From Dipteronia dyeriana (Eukaryota; Streptophyta; Magnoliopsida; Sapindales; Sapindaceae): a DNA stretch of 64,000 nt. Numbering within the stretch: position 1 is the stretch's first letter; each line of letters begins with the position of its first letter. The DNA lies in the NCBI GenBank assembly GCA_032871835.1, contig CM065300.1:108373088-108437087 (forward strand), in the 5' to 3' direction. Both the position numbers and the translations under genes were made by a program. This document shows, piece by piece, positions 44,887 through 56,471 of this stretch. The notes under the pieces were generated by a model. That model was not told where the DNA came from. It made no database searches and saw nothing but the letters and a program-made list of their open reading frames with translations.

Positions 44887-47696
44887 TGTTAGGTTTATGA
44901 GTTATGTTGGAATTATTCTATATCAAAACAACATTTCCTTTGTATTGTTTAGTTGTCTAGGATTCATGATGATTCAAGCTTCAAAGAAGAAATGACAACT
45001 ATTCAAGCAAGTTCAAGTCTTCAAAGGGAAAAGTTCTTCATGTTTCTACAAAGGAATATTAAGACCTTTCTTTTCTCTTTCAAGGCTAAGGGGCACACAC
45101 ACAATTCATATATTTGTGTCCCTGCATCATAGCGCATCATTTGGTATAACACTTTCACACACTTGAAGTTGAATGCTCATGCATTGGTATGAAAGTAACA
45201 TGTTTTGGAAAATGCATGATTGGAGACTATCTCTATATAGTTTGCATTCTTGTGTGAAATGTGTTTGTTTGTTTATATGTTTGTATAACATGAATCTTGA
45301 ACTTGATTTTAGTCTTAGATTAATCATGATTGAGTTCCGGTCATTTCGGTTACTCATACTATTGATTTCAAGCTCTAAGTCAAAAGATACTACACTTTCA
45401 ACTCATGTTGCATACATTGTCTTCGTCTTCGCATATCAAGTATAAATCTTATTTTCTGGATTGAGTTTCTTATGTGTTCATGTCTGTGAGAGAGTTACAG
45501 TTCGTAATCCGTAAACAGATTCGAATTCCAAGTTCGGAGGCCGAAGAACGGTCGAAGAACGTGTGAGGAGTGCAAGGGAGTTGCACCATGGCCAAAGGCC
45601 ATGCATTGGTGCAAGCCCGAGATGTCGCGTGGCCATCTTGGCTGTAACACCTTGCTGCCCCGAGATGCCCACGCCCCATCTCGGGGAAGCATCTTAAAGG
45701 GGTAGCTTTTGTCTTTTCACATATATCTTTTTCCTCTCCTTTATATATCTCTTCTCTCTCTCATTTGAATCCAAGGAAGAAGAAAATGTAGTGCATAAAA
45801 TTTCCAGGTTTTTTCTCTCAAATTTGAATCACCATATCTCTCTCATTTCTTATCCGATTTGAGTGACTCAAGTTGGATAAGTTTTGTATTGAATTCCTCT
45901 ATCATCTCCAATCAACCTTGAAGTCATTTGTTCAAGTTTTCTTATGGATCGTACCATTTTCGTGACTGTGCTCGAAATTGTCAAGGTATTTGTTTATCTT
46001 TTGATTTCCTTGATTCTAATGTTCAAATACCTTGGGTCTTCTTCCTACTTGTGTGTATTTGACTTGAAAATATGTTGATGAGTGATAGTTCTTCAATTAA
46101 ATGCTAGTTGTGCTTAATTAGATACTTGATTGTGAGTTAGGTTTCAATCAAACCTATGTTTTCACATGATTGTGAGTTGTATTGTGCTAGCATCTTATCT
46201 AGGACTATTTGTGCTTTGATTGACTTTATTTTCATGATTAATAGTCTTATCCTGTGCTGGAACACATTTTTTGAATAGATCAAGGATTAACACATTTGAT
46301 TTTATATTTAGAGTCTATTAGAGTTTAATTGACTATTTTGTGAATATATGCTCTAAATGATTGCTAGAGATTTGATTGATCTTATATTGTGTTTCTAGCA
46401 TTTTTGTGTTAGTACAAAAGTCTTGAATATGTACTTCATGAACATGTTTATTTCAAGCTTTAGTAACATGAATAAAATCTAGGTTTAAAGTATATGTTTG
46501 GAAATTTGGCATGCTCTAGATTTTCATTCATGCATAAGATCTAGACAATCTTGTTTTGTGAACTTTATTGTCTATGACTAGATCTTTATGGAGTGTACCT
46601 AATCCATACATTTCATATGCTCATGCATCATCTTGTGTGGTGTCATTTTTGGATTATAAACTAGAAAAATATACTTTGTGTGCTCATTGATTAATTCTAG
46701 TTTCCATAGAATTTGTTGATCATCTTATTCTATGTTGCGTGCTTGTTTGCGTTTTGCATTCATGATCACTTAGATGCCTTGTGAGAAGGAAGTCTTGACA
46801 ATAGGTGTGAGACCTATGTTGTTGAGCAAGGAAGTCTTGGCAAGAGGTGGGAGACCTCAGATTGTCAAGCAAAGAAGTCTTGGCTAGAGTCGGAAGGACT
46901 CAGATAGTCGAGCAAGATGTCTTGCCTAGGGCCGTAAGGATCCGGAAAGGTGAGCGAAGAAGTCTTAACTAGAGTCGGAAGGACTCGGATAGTTGAGCAA
47001 GAAGTCATGCCTTGGGTCATGAGGATCTGGTAAGGTGAGCGAGGAAGTCTTGACAAGAGGTGTGATGCCTTGGATTGTTGAGCATGAGGGCGACATCTTT
47101 ATGAGTAGGATAGTAGGGTTGTTTCTAGGTGAAGGGGTAACTTGAGAGATTATACTTTTCTTATCTACTAGTGGATTTTGTTTGCTAGTGGTTGCTAACC
47201 CGTGGATGTTTCCTCCTCAGAGGTTTACCACGTTATATCTTGTGTCTACTTTTCTCTATCCCTATCTCTCTCATATTGATAATTGTTATTTGAATGATGT
47301 GGATAGAAATTTATATGTAAGTTGACTTCCTTACACAATATTGTTTGTGTACGTTAGATAACTTTGTATCTTGTGATATTCCATTCAAGTTGTAAAGTAC
47401 CACATTGTAATACTATAAGTACATCATATGGAACTTTGTCTACATTGAATATATTTGTTTATAAGATACATTGATCCTTGTTGTATGTTCTGTAGACTAA
47501 GAGAGGACATTTGAGTATACATGAATATATTGTTTTCTCATAACAATCATGTTGAAGGTTAATTTGTATGCTTATCAAGGTTTTGTCACTAGTCTCGATA
47601 GATTTGTCAAAAGTGAGAGACAACCTATTCACACGCACCCCCCCCCCCCCCCCCCTCTCTAAGTTGTTCAGTATAACCTTGTACATATTATTTTCA
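44887..47696 (+). repeat. 3' LTR of element D (2810 bp)
   Basis: Copy of the 5' LTR with its own seven-unit hairpin array (46789-47082), the intact GC hairpin CCCCGAGATG/CATCTCGGGG (45658-45686) and an 18-base C run (47638-47655). Confidence 0.93.
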
Positions 47697-47701
47697 ATAT
47701 A

Positions 47702-48407
47702 TAACTGAAATAAAAAATAATTGATTTGGAAATAACTTGATAACTACGTTTTAAATGATAAAGGAAATTTAATTAAAGAATAATCTTCTAAAAGATTTAT
47801 TCCTGATTGATTATTGATTCTTATTACTTAGTGATCGAGTAAATATCAGAATCCAAAATCGATTATTGATTCTGATTACTTAGTGATCAAGTAAGTATCA
47901 GGATTTAAAACGAAAACAAACTATTTCCATAATTCAATTAATTGCCTTAATCAAAGTGGAAATTACCCTTTTTCCTAATCATTCATTTAAAAAGTTTGAT
48001 TTAGGAAAAATAATTAATTCTTTCCTTATCAATAAATTGATTTAGGAAAAATTAAATTCAAAATAGTATCAAAAATTCGGTTGTACTCGCACAATCCAAC
48101 CGGGGCAGCATTTGTGTACGCAGGACACGTCTTCACACATGTTGATAAGCTACTATCACACAACCCTTTATATACTACATATAAGTGTTTTACCGAACCA
48201 ATGTGGGATGAATATTTTCCCTACACAATGTGCTCACTTTGGGACTCAATTTCTCATTCAACCATTAATCGATTTGTGAGTTTGAGTATACCACTTCGAA
48301 GCTCTCATGAAGGAGAATTATAATATACATTGATCTTTCATTTTTATGAAACCGATCATACTCAAATAATGCTCTCAAACCGCTTGTTTATCATAATTTT
48401 TCCAACA
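47702..48407 (-). repeat. 3' LTR of Copia C, part 2
   Basis: Continues part 1 after the D insertion (compare 54690-55325) and ends CCAACA at 48407. The next bases ATCCCCTACAAGAA are the reverse complement of the polypurine tract. Confidence 0.88.
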
Positions 48408-49129
48408 ATCCCCTACAAGAATGAAAAATTTACCTAGGAGACACGAGAGAAGACTTTTGGCAAGTTCAAATGGTTGAAACCTGCATAGGATAGGTAGGTT
48501 ACCCTTTGAACCTTCCCTTGTAGAGGCATGCTTACTTTACTGGTTGATCACTACTTGTGATATCCTTGAACTGTTCTTTCGTTTTATGTAAACTATAGCA
48601 CACCTCACACAGGCATCTTCCAGACCCAATTTGGTTCTCATTGTTATGTTCGTTTTGGCCATGAACATGTGCCTAGTTTTGTGAGAGTCGTTGGAGAATA
48701 TAGCCCTTCACTATTCTTTTTTAGAAGCAGCCCCACTTCTCTCTCACATAGGTGATTTCTTAATTAAGAGTAACCCATATTACTCTGCTCAGATTTCCAT
48801 TGCTTGGAATTTCGACGCATAACATTCATTAAAAATATAGTTTAACCTTTTCCCTAAGGGCATCACTGTTTCATCTTGGGAATGGATTGGAGGGTAACCC
48901 CCACAGTGATCCAACAAAGTTTGACAACTTAGTTGTCCCATTGAACCTAGATCTTTGGATCTCCAGTCAACTAGGTTGGGTTTCCATTGTATTGACTTCT
49001 AATTTCATGGGCTTTAGTCTCATTCCCCTAGATGATGTCTCAACTAATTATCAATTTAACCTTTTGGTTAGCAAATCCGTAATGTTTTCTTTTGACTTTA
49101 CATAGTCATTAAAGTTAACTCCAGTTGAA
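48408..49129 (-). other. Copia C 3' untranslated region
   Basis: Reverse complement of the A segment 24261-24874 with moderate divergence. Non-coding. Confidence 0.7.
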
Positions 49130-49500
49130 AGTAGCAGTCTAATGGTGTTATGTCTTCGATGTATATGTCTAGACTTCCCATTATACATGTTGCTTTGTGC
49201 TCTTCCATTAGTTGATTGACTACCACAGTGGATTCAAAACGCTGGCACAGGCTTTGACCATCTTGGAATATCCTCTAAGAATTGGCATAGTCATTCATCA
49301 TCCTCATAACATTTATGTAAAGCGATAAACTCATATTCCATGGTGGATCTGGCTATACATATCTGTTTGGAGGATTTCTAATATACAACTGCACCTCCTA
49401 GTGTGAATACATACCCACTAGTGGATTTTGAATCGTTCTTATCAGATATCCAGTTTGCATCAGTGTATCCTTTCTAAGACTACAGGATATCTGATGTAAT
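49130..49500 (-). pseudogene. Copia C RNase H remnant
   Basis: The reverse complement matches A at 23755-24240, including the codons around GYTDANW (49455-49475) and the STMESEF-like region (49320-49350). Several indels; no open frame. Confidence 0.75.
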
Positions 49501-49618
49501 GCAACCAATAATTACGAGTGAATCGTAAGTACTTTAATACTCTTACTATTCCTTTCCACTGATTAGTTCTTGGATTACTCGTATATCTGCTTAATTTGTT
49601 GACTGCATTAGCTATGTC

Positions 49619-49936
49619 TTATATTGCACAACTTGTTAAGTACCTCAGACTTCCTATAACTCTTGAATTTTCTAGTTGAGAGACGTTCTCACCATTATTC
49701 TTGGATTGGTGTAGATTTGTATCTGTTGGTGTTCTGGATATTCTAGAATCATTTTTGTTCAATTTTTCAAGAATCATGTCAACATAGTGTGACTGACTTA
49801 GAAAGAGTATATTCGATGTCCTTAAGATTTTCATTCCCAACATTGCATCAGTTAATCCCATATCTTTCATATCAAACCTTGATTTCAATATCTCCTTGGT
49901 AGATTTGATCATATTATCATCACTACCAACGATTAG
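49619..49936 (-). pseudogene. Copia C reverse transcriptase, 3' half
   Basis: Residues from DNMLIVGSDD to LTSC match the A frame 23327-23680. The catalytic YVDD codons are destroyed because the solo LTR inserted at the D-D position region (target CATGT). Confidence 0.85.
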
Positions 49937-49941
49937 CATGT

Positions 49942-50856
49942 TGTCATGCATGAATTTTATCGCATGAGCACGTTATCAACAAAGAGGATAAATGGCCAAG
50001 TGGATATCCGAATAGACATTCAAAAAATATCCCACAAGACATTGCTGAAGAAGAGAGAACCCGAGTAAGTAGATGTTGAATAAAACCTACTCAAGATCTA
50101 TCAACTTTATATACTACTCGGGATCAATTAACGACACTCAGGGCTGGTTAAATAACCCCTCTACTCGGGATCAAATGAAGTTACTCGGGATCAAACGACG
50201 TTACTCAGGACCAGCAGGTGTTGCTCTTACTTGGGACAAACATGATGAAAATCAAATAAAGGCCCCAGTGCGTAGCTCACATGGATAAAGTCATATGGAT
50301 ACACAGAGATATCCATATCAAAAAGGAGTCTCAATAAAAATAGAATATTAAACAGGAAAGATTCTCAACCAGGCAATAACTTTATTTCTTCAAAAAGACT
50401 GCTCCTATGAGGAAATAAGTCCTAATTGGTCTACATTACTAGAGTCTCATTCACTCTCAATACAAGACTCCAAAACAGGAAAGAAGACAATCAGCTTCAA
50501 GCAAGTACATAATTGTGATTAAATACAAAGATCTATTACTTGTACAAGGCAGATTAGGGCTCTATAAACATATAAATAGACCCATAATCTCGCTAAAAAA
50601 AGATATAGACAGCAAGCAATAGAAAAATACAGAGAGAAGAAAGAGAGATTGAGAGCTTGTAAACATCATATTTTTATAGTGGATTTTGGCTTGGTTGATC
50701 ATTCAACCACCCATGGATGTTTCTCCGACAATCGGAGTTTTACCACGTAAAATTTGTGTCTTGATTTACCTTCTCTAATCTCTTTCTCTTTGAATTGATA
50801 GTCGTAATCCAATCCTTGTTGACTTTTCTGATACGATCCAGAAATCAACGTCAACA
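49942..50856 (+). mobile_element. Solo LTR of a Tat element (family B relative)
   Basis: 915 bp, TGTCATGCATGAATTTTATC to ACGTCAACA, flanked by CATGT (49937-49941 and 50857-50861). It shares the LTR layout of element B: AATTTTATC..ATG, CGGGATCAA repeats, TATAAATAGACCCATAATCTC and the TTTCTCCGA..ATCGGAGTTTTACCACG end. Two LTRs have recombined to one, removing the inside of the element. Confidence 0.92.
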
Positions 50857-50861
50857 CATGT

Positions 50862-51440
50862 CATCAGCGTATAGACACAAAATGAAATTCATTTCCGGTG
50901 TCTTTAACATAAACATATTTGTCACATTCATTGATCTTAAAACCATTTGACATTATAACGTTGTCAAATTTCTCATGCCATTGCTTTGGTGCTTGCTTTA
51001 GACCAATAAAGATTTCATCAACTTACAGACTTTCTTTCCTTGCCCTGGAGCAGAGGCTGTTCTATGTAGATTTCTTCATCTAGTTCTCCATTCAAAAAAG
51101 TTGTTTTCACATCCATTTGATGTACTTCAAGATTTCACAAAGCTGCGATTGCAAGTATCATCCAAATGGAGGCTATTCTCGTCACAAGAGAAAATGTATC
51201 AAAGTAATCTAGGCATTCTCATTTATTGTAACCTTTAATTACAAGTCTAGCTTTATACTTATCATGATCCATCCGCTTTCATTTTCAAGTTGAAATCCAT
51301 TTGGACCCTAACGGTTTACATCCGGAGGTAGATCCACTAATTCCCAAGTATGATTTTGGTGTAGGGAATCAATTTTGCTCTTGATAGCCTCTTTCCACAG
51401 GAGTCCTTCTGAAGAGCTCACCGCTTCTTTGAAGGTTCGA
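50862..51440 (-). pseudogene. Copia C reverse transcriptase, 5' half
   Basis: Aligns to A 22770-23320 on the reverse strand (for example the KQAPKQWH codons near 50985 and the TAFLNG codons near 51100). Frameshifted, no long open frame. Confidence 0.75.
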
Positions 51441-51462
51441 GGTTTACCTTCTAGCAAATAGG

Positions 51463-51950
51463 TCAAAAATCTGGACCAAACGATGTTTCTGTTCTAACTC
51501 TTTTGCTACATCTAGGTTCTTCCTCAACTTTTTGTTCTTGGTCCTCACAACTTTCAGTATGTGACAGTTTTGATGAACTTGCTTCATCATTGGATTTACA
51601 CAAAAATACATGTTCAAAGAATGATGCATTTCTAGATTCTATTATCGTGTTTTTGTGTAAATCTAGGAAGTTAGACTTATACACCAAAATCGATTAGCAC
51701 TATTGTAATGTGCATATCCAATGAAGATGTAATCAACAATTTTTGGACCTATTTTCACCTTCTTAGGTATAGGTACAACCACTCTGACAAGACACCCCCG
51801 CATTCGTAAGAGTTTTTTGGAAGGCTTTATTCCTTTCCATAGCTCATACGAGGTCTTGGCTACTTTCTTACGGGGTACCATATTTAAAAGGTAATTGCTA
51901 GACAATATAGCTTCACCCCTCATGTTATGAGGCAATCCCTAACTTATCGG
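51463..51950 (-). pseudogene. Copia C integrase C-terminal part
   Basis: Frame 51663-51935 (GEAILSSNYLLNMVPRKK, YELWKGIKPSKK, IFIGYAH) and frame 51463-51687 match A 22250-22690. The zinc module and catalytic core are absent. Confidence 0.82.
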
Positions 51951-52039
51951 CATTGCATTCATCGTTTCTTACAAGGAATGATCTTTCCACTCAGGAACTT
52001 TGTTTTGCTGATACGGTGCAGTGGTTTACTGTATTGTTC

Positions 52040-52727
52040 AATGTTTTGCAAAGAATTCACCAAATGGTGCTTCATACTCACTACCTCGGTTGTTTCTTTG
52101 TGAAAGCAGCCACCGAAAGGTTTCATTTAGGGTCATCCCTTCAGCATGAATCTTATGTAGAATCAGTTGAAGCACTTGGACTTGACTTATATTTGTCTTG
52201 GAGTTCCTCATCTTGTAATTAAGAAACCGACCTATAACTAACTTTTTGGATCCAGTATCCTCAGTCTTGTATTTCTGGTCTCATGACTATCACAATTCTT
52301 TGGTTGTATAGTATACACTAAACAGTGAGTCTGATGGCCCGTTCAGTATATAGCTTCGGCATAGAAAATCCGATTGGTTCCATGCATAAATAGCATTCCA
52401 TACATGAACTTCTCGCTTTTCACCACTATTGGGTTTATGAGCTTCTTCAGTCAAGAACCCAGCTAGGTTAAGTGTGTTCAAATCAAACAACATCTTTTGT
52501 TGACACCACTAAAAGTTCGTGTGACTCACACATTGGCTCATCACCGGTTCTACCATGTTTCTCACGAATGAGTTAATGGCCGGAGTCGATGTTGCCACAC
52601 TTGGCAATACAATAGGCACTCTGCCCACAAGCAAAGAATTAACACTCGAAGTGTCTAATCCTCCACTTGGATTATAATTTGGAGTCTCTAGTGGAACGTT
52701 CGAATTCACGTTTGATTTATCCACCAT
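52040..52727 (-). pseudogene. Copia C gag head, joined to integrase by a deletion
   Basis: Frame 52509-52727 starts like A gag (VPLETPNYNPSGGLDTSSVN) and 52290-52493 continues (FDLNTLNLAGFLTEEAHKPN). Near 52090 the text jumps from gag (A near 20860) to the integrase core (A near 22100), so zinc knuckle, protease and integrase start are lost. Confidence 0.8.
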
Positions 52728-52929
52728 AATATCAGGAGGAGATCAACTGAATTAATATGAAACTTAATTCTCATTAAAATTGACAACATTAAAGTCAAAT
52801 CAATTTTGTTTTGAATTTAAAATTTAATATTTCAATTAATCCAGAATTAATAATTGAAATAAATTATCGTGAAATTGATAATTACAATTTTGAAGTTCAA
52901 CATAATTGATTTTGATAATAATCACCATT

Positions 52930-53260
52930 TTAAACTCACATATCCAACTCATTACCACTGTTGACCTTAGGAGCCTCATCAGTTAAGAATCTAGCAAGAT
53001 TCAACGTGGTCAATTAGAGCAACATCTTTTCTTTTCTTTTTTGCCATTTCTTGAAATTCAGACCATTAAATTTCTCTTGTTTCTCCTTATGGTTCATCAA
53101 AACCGAAATCAGAGACAAACGAATTCACCCTTATGGTATTCATTTAACCCATAAAAGGGTTCACCATTGAGTCAGTCAACTGAGCCACAATTGGGTTGAC
53201 CACCGGAGTCTCTTGAGCCACACTCAGATTCACATTTGATTAGATAGTCATTTTACATAG
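52930..53260 (-). pseudogene. Second gag-like head upstream of C gag
   Basis: Read on the minus strand, this resembles the gag start again (a VNPIVAQ-type linker, then an EKFNG-like block and a LARFLTDEAPKVN-like end) but is full of stops and clearly different from 52290-52727. It is a gag head of a related element or an old duplication inside the leader. Confidence 0.5.
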
Positions 53261-53763
53261 AAAACCAAACAATTTTTTTTTGAACCACATATATACATTG
53301 ATATAAACCATTGATCTATCGCATCCGGTATATATATGTATAAATCTCAAATACTGATATAACACAACCGATTTATTAATATATATCAACACTGGTGTAC
53401 AACAATATATCAATCATTGATATATCAAATATAATGTATCAAACACTATTCTAATACTTTAAATATAATATGCATATTTATAAACCAGTGTTGCTACTTG
53501 GTGTAGGATTACATAATAATATAATCAATTTATTCCAATTGATATCTAACACTGATATCAAACAATAATTCTATCTTTTGGTTTACCAAAATTTTGTATT
53601 ACTTAGTTCCACATATATCAGTACAATATACTGATATATTAATCGATCTAATTGTATGTTAATATATATCAACAATATATATATAAAAATATATATATAG
53701 CACAAACGGATTAATCAATAAAATAATATGAAAACCAGTGTCAATACTTACGATTAAGTGAAC

Positions 53764-53798
<35 letters not shown>

Positions 53799-54358
53799 TG
53801 GTTTGTACCTGATTATATAAAGATATAATCATATTAACGGTTGTTTCATATATAGACTACAATTCTATATCTCCGAAATATCACGTATTTACACAACTCG
53901 TGTGTATAACCGATATACTCTTAGAATCACGAAAATATCATATATATTATATGACAGTACCGATATCAATCAGTTGATATAAAAACAGTTAATCAACAAT
54001 AGATTCTAGATTTCACAATAGAAATCACAATCAGTGTCTGATTTTATAAACCTGATAACCCAGTTGAAATAACAATTGATCTATAAATCAGTGTCTGGTA
54101 ACAGATTCGATTTGCCAAAATACAATTCAGCTTTTTTTTAGGATAAATTAGTGTATTGAATAGACCTAATTTCCAGAGATTAATATTATTTATTCGAAAT
54201 TAGTGTCTGAAAAACAGACCCAATTTCCACAAATCATTTTTAATTTAAAAACCGAAGCAATGAAGTTTCAAGTTTGTCACGATCTATACTAGAAACCGAA
54301 ACCAGAAAGTTTGACTTTTTTTTAAGTAGAAGAGAGAGATTGTCTTAAGATTGTTGTT
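53261..54358 (-). other. Copia C leader, AT-rich with GATAT repeats
   Basis: Untranslated region between LTR and gag, about 600 bases longer than in A. It has many TGATATA/ATATATCA repeats and a (TA)n run (53769-53795). Hairpins like those of the A leader are at 54094-54105 and 54205-54219. No protein-coding content. Confidence 0.6.
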
Positions 54359-55325
54359 TGTAAATCTAAAACAATCTGGTTCGAATCAACAGAAAGTAAC
54401 GAACAGAAACGAAAAAAAAAATTAGAAATTCGTGGCCTGTGTTTCTCACGGTATCCTTAAGACAATTTCGCCTTATATAACACCGTATGTGTATCGCGAT
54501 TGTCTTCCAAGATACAACGATTTAACAGTGGAAGTGCAAGGCACGACCACTCTTAGCGAACTGAAATTAGGTTCGAACTTATTGAGCATAGAAAGAGAAG
54601 AAGAAGAAGAGAGAATAACTATTGCTCTTTTTAATTTCATGATTCTAAGAATGTGTCTTCTGAAGTGTAGACTAAGGTTTCTTATTTATAAACGAAATAA
54701 AAAATAATTGATTTGGAAATTACTTTAAAACTACGTTTTAAATGATAAAGGAAATTTAATTAAAAAATAATCTTCTGAAAGATTTATTCTTGATTGATCA
54801 TTGATTCAGATTACTTAGTGATCAAGTAAGTATCAAAATACAAAATAGAAATCATTTATTTCCTTAATAAAAGTGGAAATTACCCTTTTTTCCTTATCAG
54901 TCATTTAAAATGTTTGATGTAGGAAAAATAATTAATTCTTTCCTTATCAATAAATTTATTTAGGAAAAATCAAATTCAAAATAGTAGCAAAAATTCAGGT
55001 TTTCTCTCACAGTCCAACCGGAGCGGTATTCGTGTACGCAAGACACGCCTTCACACATGTTGATAAACTACTATCACACAACTACTTATATACTACATAT
55101 AATTGTTTTATCCAACCAATGTGGGATGCATATTTTCTCTACACAATAAGCTCACTTTGAGACTCAATTTTCCATTCACCCATTAATTGATTTGTGAGTT
55201 TGAGTATACCACTTCGAAGCTCTCACTATGGAGAATTCAAATATATATTGATCTTTCATTTTCATGAAATCAATCATACTCAAACAAAACTTTCAAACTG
55301 CTTGTTTATCACAAATTTTCCAACA
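54359..55325 (-). repeat. 5' LTR of Copia C (967 bp)
   Basis: TGTAAATC ... CCAACA on the plus strand, uninterrupted. The short frames at 54432-54707 and 55194-55385 are LTR text. Confidence 0.9.
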
Positions 55326-55599
55326 ATATCTACTTACGCACATTGTTTTACATGTCCCGTGCATCACATATTGGCGAGTACATAACTCAATTACAATAAT
55401 CATTTTATTAATTGTTTCAATTAATTAATTAGCAACCCATTTGATGATGATTTTCTGGGTTTAATTATTTACTTTCAAATATATAATATATTGCAAATTC
55501 AATGGTATTCCCATTTAATTAATTTATTAATTAGGATGCGATCCTGCAAACAAGATTGGTATATTTTTTTCTCTTCTATAATATAAACTTACAAATTGC
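55326..55599. repeat. Segment S, right copy
   Basis: 274 bp, from ATATCTACTTACGC to ACAAATTGC, in the same orientation as the left copy (26480-26637 plus 37992-38110) and roughly nine tenths identical by eye. It contains the unoccupied site of element B. Confidence 0.88.
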
Positions 55600-56075
55600 A
55601 ATAATTCATTCCATTTTGATTAAAACAAAATCTAAAATATTTTGTTACAACAAAGAAAAGATTGGTTATGCTTCTAAATTCATGGAACTACTTTTGTCGA
55701 ACTTTGACTTTTTCCACACAACTTGCTTGATTTTCTCAGGAAAATATGACCGCTTAAATTTAAATAATTTCCTTTATAATTTAACAAAATCTTAATGATA
55801 ATAATAATAATAGTAAATTGTTTGTAAAGATTCATGGATTCAATCATTCAATCGACAAAGCTTCAATTTCCATCCGAAAAAAAAAAAACATAAACACTCA
55901 CATGATTATGATGAATTTCAGATAATTAATGAAATAAATCTTTTGCTGAAGAAAAAAAATCACGCTGCAAAAATAACAACAATAATAAATAAATCAGAAC
56001 CAATTTTTTTATATATCATTTTGAGTGTATATTAATGAAAATCCATGCAAAATTCAATGTAAATAAAAGCAAAAG
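55600..56075. other. AT-rich 3' flank of the host gene
   Basis: No frame of note; A- and T-runs (for example 55877-55888). The part next to 56075 would be the 3' untranslated region of the minus-strand gene. Confidence 0.5.
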
Positions 56076-56471
56076 TTAATCAATCACAACACACTGATAT
56101 TCTCCGACCGGCGACCGCGGCAGCCGTGAAGTGAAGTTTCTCAATGGAGACTCCTCGGAATCTTTGTCGTCTCCACCTTCATCAAAGTTGAGGGCGTAGC
56201 TCATGGCGTTGTAGCTGAAGTCAGTGTACGAGTGTCTTCTGGCGTGTTTGGGTCCGCCTCCTCCACCACCACCAAAGGTATGGGAAATGAAGTTGCGATA
56301 CTTGAACTTGATGCGTGGCGCCGAGCCGGAGGACGTTCTGGTCAGCCTCGGCTGCGGTTCGTGGTGGTGGTGGGGGCGGGATTTGGTGAAGCAAAAAGAG
56401 AGAGGGAGGGAATGTTTGAGCTTTTGTTTGAGAGAGGAGGGAGATAGAATGGAGTCGTGATCTTGTTCCAT
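56076..56471 (-). CDS. Small uncharacterised plant protein, apparently intact
   Basis: An intron-free frame of 131 residues from MEQDHDSILS to EYQCVVID and TAA. Features: Ser/Leu/Lys-rich N-terminus, a His/Pro patch (RPHHHHEPQP), a basic centre with RIKFKYRNF, a seven-Gly run, then RHSYTDFSYNAMSYALNFDEG and a C-terminal FTSRLPRSP. The SYALNFDEG block and position of the basic region resemble a plant-specific family of small, stress-responsive proteins of unknown function; the resemblance is from memory. No signal peptide or membrane segment. I prefer the start at 56471 because 36 extra residues from 56579 overlap the TATA-like site. GC-rich, unlike its neighbours. It stands alone between repeats. 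Confidence 0.75.
   Translation of the reverse strand: MEQDHDSILSPSSLKQKLKHSLPLSFCFTKSRPHHHHEPQPRLTRTSSGSAPRIKFKYRNFISHTFGGGGGGGPKHARRHSYTDFSYNAMSYALNFDEGGDDKDSEESPLRNFTSRLPRSPVGEYQCVVID

Larger units (their letters stand above)
38440..47696 (+). mobile_element. Non-autonomous long-LTR element D (LARD-like)
   Basis: 9.26 kb with two ~2.8-kb LTRs (38440-41236, 44887-47696), TGTTAGG...TTTTCA, and identical ATATA target duplications (38435-38439, 47697-47701). The internal part is only 3.65 kb, with a perfect tRNA-Met primer site and a polypurine tract but no protease, integrase, RT or RNase H. It must have used enzymes from a relative. The uninterrupted target is seen in the other LTR of C (near 54685). 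LTR length and primer site recall the SIRE/Maximus type of Copia, but without pol the superfamily is an inference. Confidence 0.92.
38111..55325 (-). mobile_element. Copia retrotransposon C, nested and broken
   Basis: Same family as A, on the minus strand: 5' LTR 54359-55325, internal region 48408-54358, 3' LTR in two parts (38111-38439 and 47702-48407) split by element D. LTR ends match A (CCAACA ... TGTAAAT when read on the plus strand). The internal region lacks about 1.2 kb compared with A (end of gag, protease, start of integrase), has a solo Tat LTR inside RT and a second gag-like head in its leader. The flanking 5-mers (TTGCT left, ATATC right) do not match. Confidence 0.88.

Noticed and set aside
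48081..48323. 80-residue frame with FTHVDKLLSHNP
   Set aside because: It falls within the 3' LTR of Copia C; the related LTRs do not keep the frame open.
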